Source: Erinaceus europaeus (lineage: Eukaryota > Chordata > Mammalia > Eulipotyphla > Erinaceidae). Taken from it: a DNA stretch of 64,000 nt. The stretch is from NCBI RefSeq assembly GCF_950295315.1, contig NC_080177.1, forward strand, positions 81,479,000-81,542,999, given 5' to 3'. Position numbers and translations under genes: made by a program. This document shows, piece after piece, positions 52,866 to 63,717 of the stretch (position 1 is its first letter; every line of letters begins with the position of its first letter). The notes beneath the pieces were generated by a model that worked only from the letters and a program-made list of their open reading frames with translations, did not search any database and had not been told where the DNA came from.

Positions 52866-53130
52866 ATTAACTTCCTATTGCTGCTGTGACAGATGTGGTA
52901 AGTTAATACACCAGAAATGTACTTATTACTGTTACAGTCCCTAGTGTAGAATGTATTTCACTGACCTAATGCTAAAAAAGTGTGCAGGGCTGGTTTTAAC
53001 TGGAGGGTCTGGAGAAGTGCTCACTGCCATGACTTTTCATTCCCATAGCATGCCTGCATTCTTGAATGAATGTTCCTTTTCTCATATAATTCTACCTTTT
53101 GTTGTTCTGTTGTTTTTTTTTTCTTTCAGA
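52866..53130 (+). mobile_element. Ancient MaLR (MLT1-like) LTR, first half (probable)
   Basis: CATTAACTTCCTATTGCTGC, TGTGACAGATGTGGTAAGTTA, TACACCAGAAATGTACTTAT and GTGCAGGGCTGGTTTTAACTGG follow the order (TATTGCTGCTGTAACAAAT, TTTATT, CAGGGCTG) of a widespread mammalian MaLR LTR. It is heavily diverged. The second half lies beyond the inserted L1 at 53.14-53.80 kb. Confidence 0.5.
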
Positions 53131-53139
53131 ATTTGATCA

Positions 53140-53798
53140 TCTTTTTTTAAAAAAAAAACATTATTTATAAAAAGGAAACATTAACAAAACCATAGGATAA
53201 GAGGGGTACAACTTCACACAATTCCCACCAACAGAACTCCGTATCCATCTCCTCCTGATAGCTTTCCCATTCTCTATCCCTCTGCAAGTATGGACCCAGG
53301 GTTGTTGTGAGATGCAGAAGGTGGAAAGTCTGGCTTCTGTAATTGCTTCCCCCATGAACATGGGTGTTGACTGGTCGATCCATACTCCCAGCCTGTCTCT
53401 CTCTTTTCCTAGTGGAGAAAGGCTCTGGGGAAGCAGAGCTCCAGGACACATTGGTGGGGTTGTCTGTCCAGGGAAGTCTGGTCAGCATCCTGCTAGCATC
53501 TGGAACCTGGTGGCTGAAAAGAGAGTTAAACAAAGCCAAACAAATTGTTGGACAATTATGGACCTAAAGGCTGGAATCTTGCAGGTGAAGCGTTGTGGGG
53601 GGGGGGGGTCCTCCATTTTGTAGATAGCTAGTAGGCATATTTTAGTTATATTTCAAAGGGCCTGCACAGCTATTAAAAACAATGAACCCACATTCTCTGA
53701 CCCATCATGGATGGAGCCAGAAGAAATTCTGTTAAGTGAGCTAAGTCAGAAAAATAAAGACGCGTATGGGATGATCCCATTCATAAACAGATGTTGTT
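53140..53798 (-). mobile_element. LINE-1 3' end with 5' inversion, inserted in an ancient LTR
   Basis: 53150-53655 is antisense 3'UTR (ACCATAGGATAAGAGGGGTA to TATTTCAAAGGGCCTG). 53660-53795 is sense ORF2 end (CAGCTATTAAAAACAATGAA, GAAGAAATTCTGTTAAGTGA, CGCGTATGGGATGATCCCAT). The flip identifies a twin-priming event and ties this 3'UTR class to L1. Overlapping frames up to 124 residues are non-coding. Confidence 0.86.
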
Positions 53799-53799
53799 C

Positions 53800-54015
53800 T
53801 ATTTTTACATCACCTCTAGAGCTCTATTTGTTCCCCTTCCTTTGACCTTTATCTTATGACCCTTTTCTTTACATTTAGGGCCAATCCAAATCATATTCAG
53901 TGTGATCACCCAGGCTGTCTCAAGCAGAACATTTCCATCTCAAGATGCTTGACTGAGTCAAGTGAACTTTGCCACAGCAGATAATAAACAGGCTGTAGGA
54001 ATTACACTGTGGCTA
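53800..54015 (+). mobile_element. Ancient MaLR (MLT1-like) LTR, second half (probable)
   Basis: TTTAGGGCCAATCCAAATCA, TATTCAGTGTGATCACCC, CATCTCAAGATGCTTGACTG and AACTTTGCCACAGCAGATAA match the word order of the 3' half of the same MaLR class (CCATCTCAAGATCCTTAA in modern consensus, from memory). Confidence 0.5.
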
Positions 54016-55964
54016 ATTAAGGGGGAGGTGTTATTCAAGCCATCAAACTGGTGCCATCGTGGAAGTTTGCTAAAGTCAGGATTGTGAATTATTTACATGT
54101 CTACTTTCCCTGGCACTGTGCAAGTAAAATATAGGGACTTTCTGTAAATTCCTACTTCACAGCATGGTTCACAGCTTATCTGTGGTCGACATAGCTGGCC
54201 ATCTGGTCAGTAGACCTGGTGGAATAAACGAGGGAGATAAATTACCAGAGCAGTCTTATCAAACTTTCTCATCTAGTAAGATGCCAAATGATTGCTTGAC
54301 TATGTAGTCTGAGTATATTTTTAAAATCTACCTTCTTTAAATTCTGGTCAATGTAAATATTAAAGCGACTGTTTTTTTTTTTTGTTTGTTTGTTTGTTTT
54401 GACTCATTTCTTTTCTCTCATTAGTTCTCATTTCTTCACAACATCTTACATGGACTTTGCCATCAGATTAGCATTAATTACTTCTGTTGTTTCAAATACT
54501 CCCTTTATTATTCATCTAGGCAGTCTCCTGTACCTACTTAACACAATTATTAATCAACATTTCTAGAGTAGCAAAGATTTCAGGATGGCCGAAGTATATT
54601 AATCAAAAGAAATGTCTGAAATGGGAGTCTACATAATAAAATCATTTCAAATGGACGATAACAATGTGACTCCTGTGTTGCATTGTCCGCCCACAGGACA
54701 GTGTGACTCCTGAGCCCCAAAGATTTCTCAGAGAGACATAAATTTATGTGTTGAGTTCTGGCCCTTATGGGGGTACCGCTCCATTGTCTGTTCCACTCCT
54801 TCAGGGGTAAAGGTTTGAGATAGTATGAAGAACTCTGTATATGCACTCTTTTCTATTTATTTAATTTAAGGTCATTGTCAGTGTAACATGTTTCAGTCAG
54901 TTCATAAAAGCATCAGATTATTGTTATCAAAAGTATTGTTACTATAAATATTATTTATAAAAATTATAAACATATTTATAATTATTATTATAAAAAGTTT
55001 TTTTTTAACATGCCGTGTAGTTATTTTGGTTTGACTAGTAGCCTATAAGGACCAGGATAAGTATCACTAAGTATGTGAACAAATTTTAAGCATCTCAGTA
55101 AAGAAATATAAGTCCATATGTGGTCGAGGATGTTTTGGGATTAAGTAACAAATATTTAGTTGATGTAAAATGTAAAATGGTGTCCTTTTTAGGCCACTGT
55201 ACTATCTTGTCAAATTTATTAGATCTTAGTCTAATTAAAGTGTACTGTTAAGCACTTTTATTTAAAGGGACACTTAATTGCCCATAGCTGACTGAGACAA
55301 ATTATTACCTATAGGTTCTATAAAGTAGGCCTTAACCTGTATCTAGGACTTACTATGTTTCTGGAAAGCCCACACATGGATACTAGATTGAGGAATGTAC
55401 ATTTTCTACTGGCAAAGATCTCACCCCATAGAAGTGTTGGTTGGCTTGTCAGGATCAGCATGTCAAGATTTTATTAGTAGCAAGGCCACATAGGGGGCAT
55501 TGATTTAGCTGAGACCACTGGAAGTTGTCAAACAGGGTAGTGAATTAAAGACATCAAGAGATACAAACAGAGTCCAAGGGATATCAGGACAAGAAGAATA
55601 GGAATTTTAAAGAAAAGATTTCCTTATAGTCATGTAAGGAGCTTAAATCCATATTATAGTTATTATTATTATTACCAAGCCAGGTAGGAATTTATTTATC
55701 TTTGATAATCCAATAGTTAGAATTAATTGTAACAGATTTGAATTTAACAAGTTTGATGTCATTTTAGAATATATTTATTAATAAACAGGTATACTTATAT
55801 AATGCCTTTAGGTCAACACTTTGGACACTAACAGTATTGAATGATTATCATCTATTAGATCTGAGGTTATAGGTAACAACATTTTTGAATTGTTTAAACA
55901 ATATGTACTCAATGTCCGAATTTAATATACATATAGTTTTGAAATAGAAAACATTTATACGAAG
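54016..55964. other. Unique sequence (about 1.9 kb)
   Basis: T11 plus (GTTT)n at about 54371-54400. 54560-54880 is repeat-free with balanced composition and is a reasonable conserved-element candidate. 55020-55620 looks different again (low CpG, several short open stretches) and could be decayed LTR-element sequence. No gene is supported. Confidence 0.4.
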
Positions 55965-56225
55965 GTTGAGCCAAAGTAGTGCTAATGACCCATGGGAGGA
56001 CTAGGGTTTGAACCCCGCCGCCACATGCAGTGGGCTCACTTACCAGCAGTCAAGCAGGTCTGCAGGTGTCTCTCTTTCTCTCTCCCTGTCTTCCCCTCCT
56101 CTCTCAGTTTCTCTCTGTCCTGTCCAGTAAGATGGAAAAATGGCCTGCACGAGTTGTGGATTCGTCATGCTGGTATGGAGCCTCAGGGATGACCCTGGAG
56201 GCAAATATATATACATTTATATTTA
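55965..56225 (+). mobile_element. SINE B long form, head decayed
   Basis: GGAGGACTAGGGTTTGAACC, CCGCCACATGCAGTGGGCTC, GTCAAGCAGGTCTGCAGGTG, CT-rich domain, TGGCCTGCACGAGTTGTGGA and GATGACCCTGGAGGCAAATA (3' module). Confidence 0.85.
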
Positions 56226-56437
56226 GGCTACTTAATATGAAAAATTAGCTAATTTAAGGACTTGAAGCATTTGATTTTAATTTATGTTTAATATTAAACT
56301 AATTATTATTCGAAATCAATTCAATTGCAAGTATTTTAATAAAGAGAACTAGAAGCCGGTTTTACACTAGGTATAGACTAAAAGTTTTCCAGGAATTTGA
56401 CACTTGACGTTGACTGTAGAGCTTGCTTTCTAACAAT

Positions 56438-56506
56438 TCTAACAATTCCAGTTCAGGTTCTACTTGTGTTTTCTCTTCTGATCTTGTTTTCCAACTTCTG
56501 CCTGAG
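56438..56506 (-). mobile_element. LINE-1 3'UTR scrap
   Basis: AATTCCAGTTCAGGTTCTAC, TTGTGTTTTCTCTTCTGATC and CAACTTCTGCCTGAGATG are nearly identical to 43.3 kb. Confidence 0.75.
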
Positions 56507-58016
56507 ATGTCACCAACTTTCTATCAGTCACTTTATTTCCCATTTGTAGTCTTGAACTGCTTTATTTAGAAAACAGGCTCCAGACTCCCCACACTCTGGT
56601 CTGTTGCTTCTCCCCCTCCTGCCTGAAACACACCCATTTTCTCACCTTTCTCTTACCCAGCTTGACACTATCAGTTTATTTTAATTAGACAAAACGACAA
56701 AAAAACTCAAAGGCAACAGCAAATCCTTATAACTATAGACAAAATTCAATTGTTAGGTACATTTGTTCTCAAAAATTTCAAATCATATGATCGTTGCCTA
56801 AAGAATGAATGAAACATTTAACAAAAAATTATGTTAATTTGAACTCTTGGATATTTTTTGTGGTATTATATAATTTTCTGTTAAAAGTTACTAAAAATGT
56901 CAGCTATCATAACTTGTAGATTTTTGTTTTGACTCCTGTTTTAACTGTTTGGTTTAAAAATGGCCAGTACTTTTGTTTGTTGTTTTTTTGTTTTGCTTTT
57001 TTTCTGTTAGGCATTATGTGATAAGAAAGTAGCTGTAGATTATCTTTTTTGGCTCTTGTAAGAGACCTTTAACCCTTTAAATTTATTTTTTTAAAAATGT
57101 TTTGAGTTTTTCTTTTACAACTGGCTAAATGTTACAAATAATTCTATAACTTCACACTACCTTAGCACATTTTTAGACCAAATAGTTAATTTTTCTTAGT
57201 GAAGATGTAAAATATAAGTGTTTTATTAACAAATTCTTCTAACATATTTGTTAAAACTTTACCTTTGATCTTTTAAACATATTTTTGTCTTTGAAAAATG
57301 CACTTACTAACAGAAGAAAACTATATGTTTTAGATTAATCTTTACCTTATAAAACTAGTGTACTAATGATAACAAATTTTATTACACTTTTTGTTAAGTT
57401 ACAGGACAACGTAGATCAATACACAACATATAAACCCACTAATATGGAAAGAGATCTCTTGTAACTCTTTTGTGAGTTTATTCAAACTGCTTTATAAAAT
57501 AATTTTCATTCTCATGAGACCATCTGTAACTTTAATGAGAGAAGCTTCTCAAAATCTTATATATTTACATGTCAGATTTCACAAACAAGGCCCTTACATG
57601 TAGACAATGAAGCATAAAATCCACCAGTACATACTTCATTTGGAGTTTTCTGGGCTCCTGTCTTGATTCATTGTGGTAGCAGTTTTATTTGCTCTTGATT
57701 TAACCACTTTTTTATTGTTGTGTTTTTATATTTTTCTCTTCTGTCGTTCTTCAGTTTACTAGATACCTTTATGACAAATGCAGTCACCAACCTCAGAAAT
57801 TATAGCAACAGTAACTGAATCAAGGATTGATGCAGTTCAACCAATACCTGTTAGCCAACCAACACCTCCCGTCCAAGAAAAAAATAGCAACCAAACCCAA
57901 AGGAAAAAGAAAGAGAAAGGAATAAAGGGAGAGTAAGAATAGACAATCATGCAAATCTACTGTCCACTGTAAATTCTATGGATAGCAAGAGGAGAAAGGG
58001 AAGTAGAAAAGAAAGA
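56507..58016. other. Unassigned A+T-rich sequence (about 1.5 kb)
   Basis: No gene recognised. Several pyrimidine-rich and A-rich blocks suggest decayed retroelement material, but no family is identifiable by eye. Confidence 0.38.
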
Positions 58017-58047
58017 CACACACACATACACAGAGAGAGAGAGAGTC
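58017..58047. repeat. (CA)n and (GA)n simple repeats
   Basis: ACACACACACATACACAGAG followed by GAGAGAGA. Confidence 0.92.
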
Positions 58048-58132
58048 CACTCTGAGTCAGATTTCTTCCCCCAAGTAATTCACAAACAAGTATCAGTGAA
58101 TTCAGAAATCAAAAGAAGAGACTACCTGGAGG

Positions 58133-58133
<1 letters not shown>

Positions 58134-58183
<50 letters not shown>

Positions 58184-58242
58184 TTTTCTTTCTTTTTTTT
58201 TCTTTTCTTTTCTTTTCTTTCTTTCTTTTTTTTTTTTTTTTT
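58134..58242. repeat. (TTTC)n/(TTTTC)n microsatellite
   Basis: Long TTTC run then TTTTC and poly-T. It generates spurious Phe- or Lys-rich frames. Confidence 0.97.
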
Positions 58243-58916
58243 GGATACTTCTTACACTTGGCTGCCTTTGCTCAGGCAGCCTGCTGCCAATCCGGAGTAG
58301 TCCAAGCTGCATACTGACTGTTAGGGTTTTTTACTCTATTTTAGTATCACTATTATTAAATACGTGTGTCCCTTTTCCTCTTCCTTCTTCAAGTTGACCA
58401 AAATTAACTTGTTTTTTCCATTGCTGAGTGACTGGGTGTCCTATCCATTGTGAGAGGAACTTGTTTCATTATACTTTTTCACCCCTCCTAGCTAATTCAA
58501 AAAAAAAAAAAAAAAACCTCTTTCCATTCACTTTTTTTTTTTTATTTCTTGTTCTAGTCTTCCCAGGTCACAAGCTGCTCCATGTTGGAGCTCAGGACAG
58601 CCACTGCTTCCAAGTCACCATCCCCTCTCCAGTACATACTTTATACTAGTAGTTGCATATTGATCATATTTTTACAAACACTCGATAAATTAAAAGACCA
58701 AACACATAGTCTATTTTTTGTCACACCTATAATTTTTATTAAGTCAAAACACACTTTAAAAGTTAGCTTTAGAATGTTAAAAGCCTTAGATTTCTTAGTT
58801 AAAGTAAAACAGAAGTTTTGGAAATGCCTGATTTTAAATTTGTGAATCTTATAGCATGGTCTGTGAAAATTGAAATCTAGATTAGGAGGTTAATTTAATT
58901 TTAATCTAATTTTATT
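58243..58916. other. Unassigned sequence
   Basis: An A18-like run lies at about 58500-58516. No gene or repeat recognised otherwise. Confidence 0.4.
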
Positions 58917-59178
58917 TTTTGCCTTGATGGTTGTCGCTGGGGCTTGGTGCCTGCACTTTTTTTCCCATTTTGTTATTGTTGTTACTGCTGGGTAGGACAG
59001 AGAGAAATGGAGAGAGAGGGGAAAGTCGTAGAGGGGAGAGAAACTCAGACACCTGCAGACCTATTTTACCACTTGTGAAGTGATACCCTCCTGCAGGTGA
59101 GGAACCCAGATTCTTATGCTGATCCCTGTGCTTAGCTCCACATGCTCTTAAGCTGCTTCACTACCACCAGGCCCCCCA
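58917..59178 (-). mobile_element. SINE B long form, diverged
   Basis: TTTGCCTTGATGGTTGTCGC, TGGGGCTTGGTGCCTGCAC (3' module, shortened), GGACAGAGAGAAATGGAGAG, GACACCTGCAGACCTATTTT and CTACCACCAGGCCCCCC. Confidence 0.85.
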
Positions 59179-59837
59179 GAGATGACATTTTAAACCTTAA
59201 TATATAATGTAAAACATCTTGCATTTTTTAAATAAAATTTTATATAATAATCACATTTAAAATCTATAACATTAAATTTTTCTTGTCTTTCAAAACTAGA
59301 GGAAGATATAGTTCTTATTTTATAGGAATAGAGACTAAAGCTTTAGAGCCTTAAATGGTTTGATTACATCACAAAAATTAAGTACCAGATTCCTCTTTTG
59401 TCCAATGCTGTTTCTTTAAGTTTAACACTTTATGTCTGCCATACCAATTATTGTTTTCAATTCATGTGTTTACCAAAGGGAAACATTCCCCTAAATTTGC
59501 GAAATATAAGGCATGAATGAAGCATCCTCACAACAAAAGGCATATCTAACTCTGTTTTATAAACCGAGATTCAGGATTTTAAAGTGCAAAGGGTTATTTG
59601 TATCAGAACTATCTGTGTATTTGCAAAAATTGAGACTCTGGTCCTAAAAATTAGGAGCTCAGAACACCAGCTTAAGGAAGTACCCCTCCCACTTTAAGCC
59701 CTAAGTCTACATTAAAGCTTGAAAACCACTGTCGAATAATCTAAAATGTACAGAGATATATGCTGTGTGGGTATCAGAATTGAGATTAGGATCACTTTAC
59801 ATGAACTGAGAATGAAATATTTTTGCAACAACTATGG

Positions 59838-59840
<3 letters not shown>
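59179..59840. other. Mostly unique sequence, possible MIR trace
   Basis: 59290-59410 (TTCTTATTTTATAGGAATAG, GACTAAAGCTTTAGAGCC, AAGTACCAGATTCC) has MIR-like order, weakly. No gene seen. Confidence 0.38.

Positions 59841-59890
<50 letters not shown>
59841..59890. repeat. (GT)25 microsatellite
   Basis: 25 uninterrupted GT units. Confidence 0.98.
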
Positions 59891-59892
<2 letters not shown>

Positions 59893-60050
59893 ATATTTCC
59901 AGATAAGCAATTGAGAAAACTCATAATATCCTCCTAAAAGATATCCTTAGGGACATAGAATTTAGTCTTAGTTTTTCAAATGAATCACGTTTTTCTAAAA
60001 ATGACATAGTAGTCTTTGAAAATTTGGAAGGATGTCATCGTCCCATTATT

Positions 60051-60334
60051 ATTTTTTTAATATTTATTTATTCCCATTTGTTGCCCTTGCTGTTTTATTG
60101 TTGTAGTTATTATTGTTGGTGTAGCTGTTGGATAGGACAGAGAGAAATGGAGAGAGGAGGGGAAGACAGAGGGGGAGAGAAAGACAGACACCTGCAGACC
60201 TGCTTCACTGCCTGTGAAGTGACTCCCCTGAAGGTGGGGAGCCGGGGGCCCAAACCCGGGTCCTTACCTGCTCCTTAACACTTTGCTTCACCTGCGCTTA
60301 ACCTGCTGTGCTACTGCCCTACTCCCTGTCCCAT
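60051..60334 (-). mobile_element. SINE B, full length
   Basis: CCCATTTGTTGCCCTTGCTG, GGACAGAGAGAAATGGAGAG, core, AAACCCGGGTCCTTACCTGC and GCGCTTAACCTGCTGTGCTA. Target-site duplication GTCCCATTATT at 60040-60050 and 60335-60345. Confidence 0.93.
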
Positions 60335-60345
60335 GTCCCATTATT

Positions 60346-60720
60346 TTTATGTGACTCTATTCAAAGTAAGATATTATAAAAGTTAAACAGCAGTGTTTGT
60401 TATTATTTCAGCTGACTTTCAGCCATTTCAAAATATCATCAGCTGAAATTCATAGAGAAGAAATTATAAGAAATACAGAAACCAGTCATTACTTTTTGAG
60501 ACATTAAGGGTAAACGTTGTTTCTTTATTAGGAAATAATGGTGTTTCTTTTTCTAAAGTTTTTATGTGTTAGAGTTATGAATTTATTACTTTATGATCAG
60601 GAGAATATTAAAATGACACCTAACAAAGAAAAATCCGTTCATATTTAATCACAAAGAAGTCTTACTTAGAATCTTGAGCAATAGTATGACTTAGCTTTTT
60701 TTCGTGGATATTCTTTAGTT
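60346..60720. other. Unassigned A+T-rich sequence
   Basis: Nothing recognised. Confidence 0.4.
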
Positions 60721-60790
60721 TTCTTTCTCCTCTTCTTCCTCCTCCTCCTTTTTCTTCTCCTCCTTTCTCTTCCTCCTGCTTCTTTTTATT
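60721..60790. repeat. CTTCTCC-type pyrimidine-rich tract
   Basis: TTCTTCCTCCTCCTCCTTTT and similar imperfect units immediately before the L1 3' end. Confidence 0.9.
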
Positions 60791-60794
60791 CTTT

Positions 60795-61427
60795 TTCTTT
60801 TATTGGCAAGATTGATGGTACAGTAAACATTAAAATATAGTAGTTGGTACATGTGTCACATTTCTAGTTTTCCACATAACAATTCACCCCCACTCCGCCT
60901 TGGTCCTCCTCTGCCATCATGTTCCAAAACCTGAACCCCCTCCCCCCCCCACACACACTCCAGAGTATTTTACTTTGGTGCAATGCAGCAAATCCCCCCA
61001 CACACACACTCCAGAGTATTTTACTTTGGTGCAATGCAGCAAATCCCCCACACACACACACACTCCAGAGTATTTTACTTTGGTGCAATGCAGCAAATCC
61101 CCACACACACATACTCCAGAGTATTTTACTTTGGTGCAATGCAGCAAATACCCACACACACATACTCCAGAGTATTTTACTTTGGTGCAATGCAGCAAAT
61201 CCCCCCACACACGCACTCCAGAGTATTTTACTTTGGTGCAATGCAGCAAATCCCCACACACACACATACTCCAGAGTATTTTACTTTGGTGCAATGCAGC
61301 AAATCCAGTCCAAGTTCTCATTTGTATTTTCCCTTCTGTTCTTATGTTTCTATTTTTGTCCATGAGTGGAATCATCTCATATTCATCCTTCTCTTTCTGG
61401 CTTATTTCACTTAACATGATTCCTTTA
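60795..61427 (-). mobile_element. LINE-1 3' end containing a minisatellite, part 1
   Basis: TTGATGGTACAGTAAACATT, AGTTGGTACATGTGTCACAT, then the seven-unit minisatellite, AAATCCAGTCCAAGTTCTCA, GTTTCTATTTTTGTCCATGA, TCATCTCATATTCATCCTTC and TCTGGCTTATTTCACTTAAC. This is antisense L1 3'UTR running toward ORF2. Confidence 0.85.
60945..61304. repeat. Seven-unit minisatellite (51-54 bp) built from L1 3'UTR
   Basis: Seven copies of an identical 36-bp core beginning CTCCAGAGTATTTTACTTTG at 60958, 61009, 61063, 61114, 61165, 61216 and 61269, joined by CCCC(AC)n spacers of varying length. Five of the six intervals are multiples of three (51, 54, 51, 51, 51, 53), so frames stay open on both strands (up to 205 residues). 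These are artefacts, not repeat proteins. Confidence 0.97.
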
Positions 61428-61728
61428 GATTTTATTTTATTTTATTTTAAATTTTTATATTTATTTATTTATTCTCTTTTGTTGTCTTTGTTGCTTTATT
61501 GTTGTAGTTATTATTGATATCGTCGTTGTTGGACAAGACAGAGAGAAATGGAGAGAGGAGGGGAGGACAGAGAGGGGGAGAGAAAGATAGACACCTGCAG
61601 ACCTGCTTCACCGCCTGTGAAGCGACTCCCCTGCAGGTGGGGAGCCGGGGGCTCGAACTGGGATCCTTACTCCGGTCCTTGCACTTTGCGCCATGTGTGC
61701 TTACCCGCTGCGCTACAGCCTGGCTCCC
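61428..61728 (-). mobile_element. SINE B inserted into the L1 3' end
   Basis: Full-length antisense SINE B (TATCGTCGTTGTTGGACAAG, GACACCTGCAGACCTGCTTC, CCGCTGCGCTACAGCC). A perfect 15-bp target-site duplication AACATGATTCCTTTA lies at 61413-61427 and 61729-61743. Confidence 0.96.
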
Positions 61729-61743
61729 AACATGATTCCTTTA

Positions 61744-61819
61744 AGCGCCATCCAAGATAAAGTGAAGAAGGTGAATTCACCATTTTTAATAGCTGAGTAG
61801 TATTTCATTGAGGATCTTT
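61744..61819 (-). mobile_element. LINE-1 ORF2 end, part 2
   Basis: GCGCCATCCAAGATAAAGTG, GTGAATTCACCATTTTTAAT and AGCTGAGTAGTATTTCATTG continue the L1 from 61427. Confidence 0.83.
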
Positions 61820-62131
61820 TTTTTTTAAGACTTTCCTGTTTTTAATTTTATTATTTTCCCTTTTGTTGCTTGTCCTTGTTGTCTTTTTATTGTTGTTGTA
61901 GTTATTGTTGTTGTTATTGATGTCATCATTGTTAGATAGGACAGAGAGAAATGGAGAGAAGAGGGGAAGACAGAGGGGGAGAGAAAGACAGACACCTGCA
62001 GACATGCTTCACCGCCTGCGAAGCGACTCCCCTTCAGGTGGGGAGCCGGGGGCTCAAACCGGGATTCTTACACCAGTCCTTGCGCTTTGTGCCACCTGCG
62101 CTTAACCCGCTGTGCTACCACGGACTCCCTC
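61820..62131 (-). mobile_element. SINE B inserted into the same L1
   Basis: CCCTTTTGTTGCTTGTCCTT, TTGATGTCATCATTGTTAGA, GACACCTGCAGACATGCTTC and GCGCTTAACCCGCTGTGCTA. A perfect 14-bp target-site duplication CATTGAGGATCTTT lies at 61806-61819 and 62132-62145. Confidence 0.96.
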
Positions 62132-62145
62132 CATTGAGGATCTTT

Positions 62146-63154
62146 AGTTTTCAAGATCGTCAAGAAGCTAGTGATTCTTTTCAAAGATGCCTTACCCTTT
62201 CTTCTGAGTGCCAGCTAGGTCACACTTTCTAGCCTTCCTGTTTACTGACACTGGCTTGAAACTTAGTTTCATACAATGAAGTAGGAGAAAGAGATGTTTG
62301 CTACCTGCAGCCCAATATGTTAAAAACTTGCCTCCACACTTTGCTTCGGATTGTTTGAATAAGCTCACAGTGATAGGGTACTGCAGCATTTTGTACAGTC
62401 TGCCTCCTTCTATATAACTACTTCACTGAATCTCAAAGACTTTTACAGAACTGCCCTCTGTGAACATTGCTGAAGCTGAACTGTTGAATTGCTATATCGA
62501 GCTCTTAGATGTCTAACATACTTTTCAAATATCCCTTGAGTCCCTCAACTAAAGGATATTTTGATTTTGTGTGTCACCTTTCAAAACAGATTCATCTCTT
62601 TTCTAGGCATCTGTGGTAGTTAATAATTCATCCTGGTTCCCGTCTGCTAAGATGATGTGTGCCCTTCTTTAGTATTTCAGAAATAACCTTTCTAGAGAAT
62701 CACATTACAGTTCTTTTTGTGACCAGGCTTATCTGTTGAAAAGATAAAACATCATTTTAAAGATCAAAACCAACTTTGGCTTTTCAAAGAGTAAGTCTCA
62801 ATCTAACTTAAGAAAAACATAGCTGCCTCATACTGTATCTAACAATCTTTCCTTACCTAGTTTATACAAGTAAACATATGCAGCTTCTGTCTCGTTACCT
62901 GCTGTCTGGTGACCATACTCCAGGGGAGGGTAATTATTACAGCAGTTCAGATATCACAAGAGTACTGAGAAAAAGCCATGAATATTTAAGGAAGTAAAAA
63001 AAAAAACCTGTTTTCGATCCCTTTGAATATGGATTAGATAAAGCAAATTATAGTGTATGAATATGCAGAATTAGCATTCGGGTATCATTCTTCCTAATGT
63101 GCTCTGCTCGTTTGTTAGTGTATTTTGGTTGTTATTGTTTGGTTTTGCGTGTTT
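62146..63154. other. Unique sequence (about 1 kb)
   Basis: No gene, domain-bearing frame or repeat recognised. Confidence 0.42.
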
Positions 63155-63270
63155 TTACTCAGCAATACTTAGTGCTGGCTTGTGCTAGGAACTGAACCTT
63201 GGACCTCAGTGTGTAGGCATGAAAATTGGTTTCCATGATTATTGTGCTATTTCCTCACTCAGGCCTGTCT
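63155..63270 (-). mobile_element. SINE C
   Basis: CAGCAATACTTAGTGCTGGC, TTGTGCTAGGAACTGAACCT, GGACCTCAGTGTGTAGGCAT and CCATGATTATTGTGCTATTTC. Confidence 0.75.
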
Positions 63271-63480
63271 ATTTATAAAAGACTTCCTTTTCTTGATAAA
63301 GAAACTTCATTTGTTAGAGATATGTCCATTTGTCGACATGTCTCCTATTGAATCAGGAACAGGAAGAAGATTAAAGGAACTCTACAAATAAGAAGGCTGG
63401 AACTTGAATCTGCATCACTATTTATGTGCTCAGCTTTCTAACCTCCCATACCTGCTTCCTTCCTCTCCCTGATATTTTCT

Positions 63481-63702
63481 TTTTGAAACTTTTTTTTGCA
63501 TTATCTTTATTTATTGGATAGAGACAGCCAGAAATCAAGAAGGATTGGAGAGGCAGAAAGGGAGAGAGACAGAGAGACACCTGCAGCCCTGCTTCACCAC
63601 TGGTGAAGCTTTCCCCAAGCAGGTTTGAACCGGGGGCTTGAACCTGGGTCCTTGTGCCCTCTAATGTGAGCACTTAACCAGGTGTGCCACCACCTGGCCC
63701 CC
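63481..63702 (-). mobile_element. SINE A, full length
   Basis: TCTTTATTTATTGGATAGAG, GACAGCCAGAAATCAAGAAG, ACACCTGCAGCCCTGCTTCA, GGGGCTTGAACCTGGGTCC and TGTGCCACCACCTGGCCCC. A 15-bp target-site duplication TCCCTGAT(A/G)TTTTCT lies at 63466-63480 and 63703-63717. Confidence 0.94.
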
Positions 63703-63717
63703 TCCCTGATGTTTTCT

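Noticed and set aside
60945..61304. CRISPR-like look: identical 36-bp cores separated by short spacers
   Set aside because: Spacers are all CCCC(AC)n, not unique sequences. The array lies within an L1 3'UTR of a mammalian genome and has no leader or cas genes.
60900..61517. Long overlapping frames (up to 205 residues) on both strands with a perfect peptide repeat
   Set aside because: They arise only because an L1-derived DNA repeat has a unit near 51 bp. The same array is open on both strands and in several frames, as expected for a tandem repeat and not for a protein.
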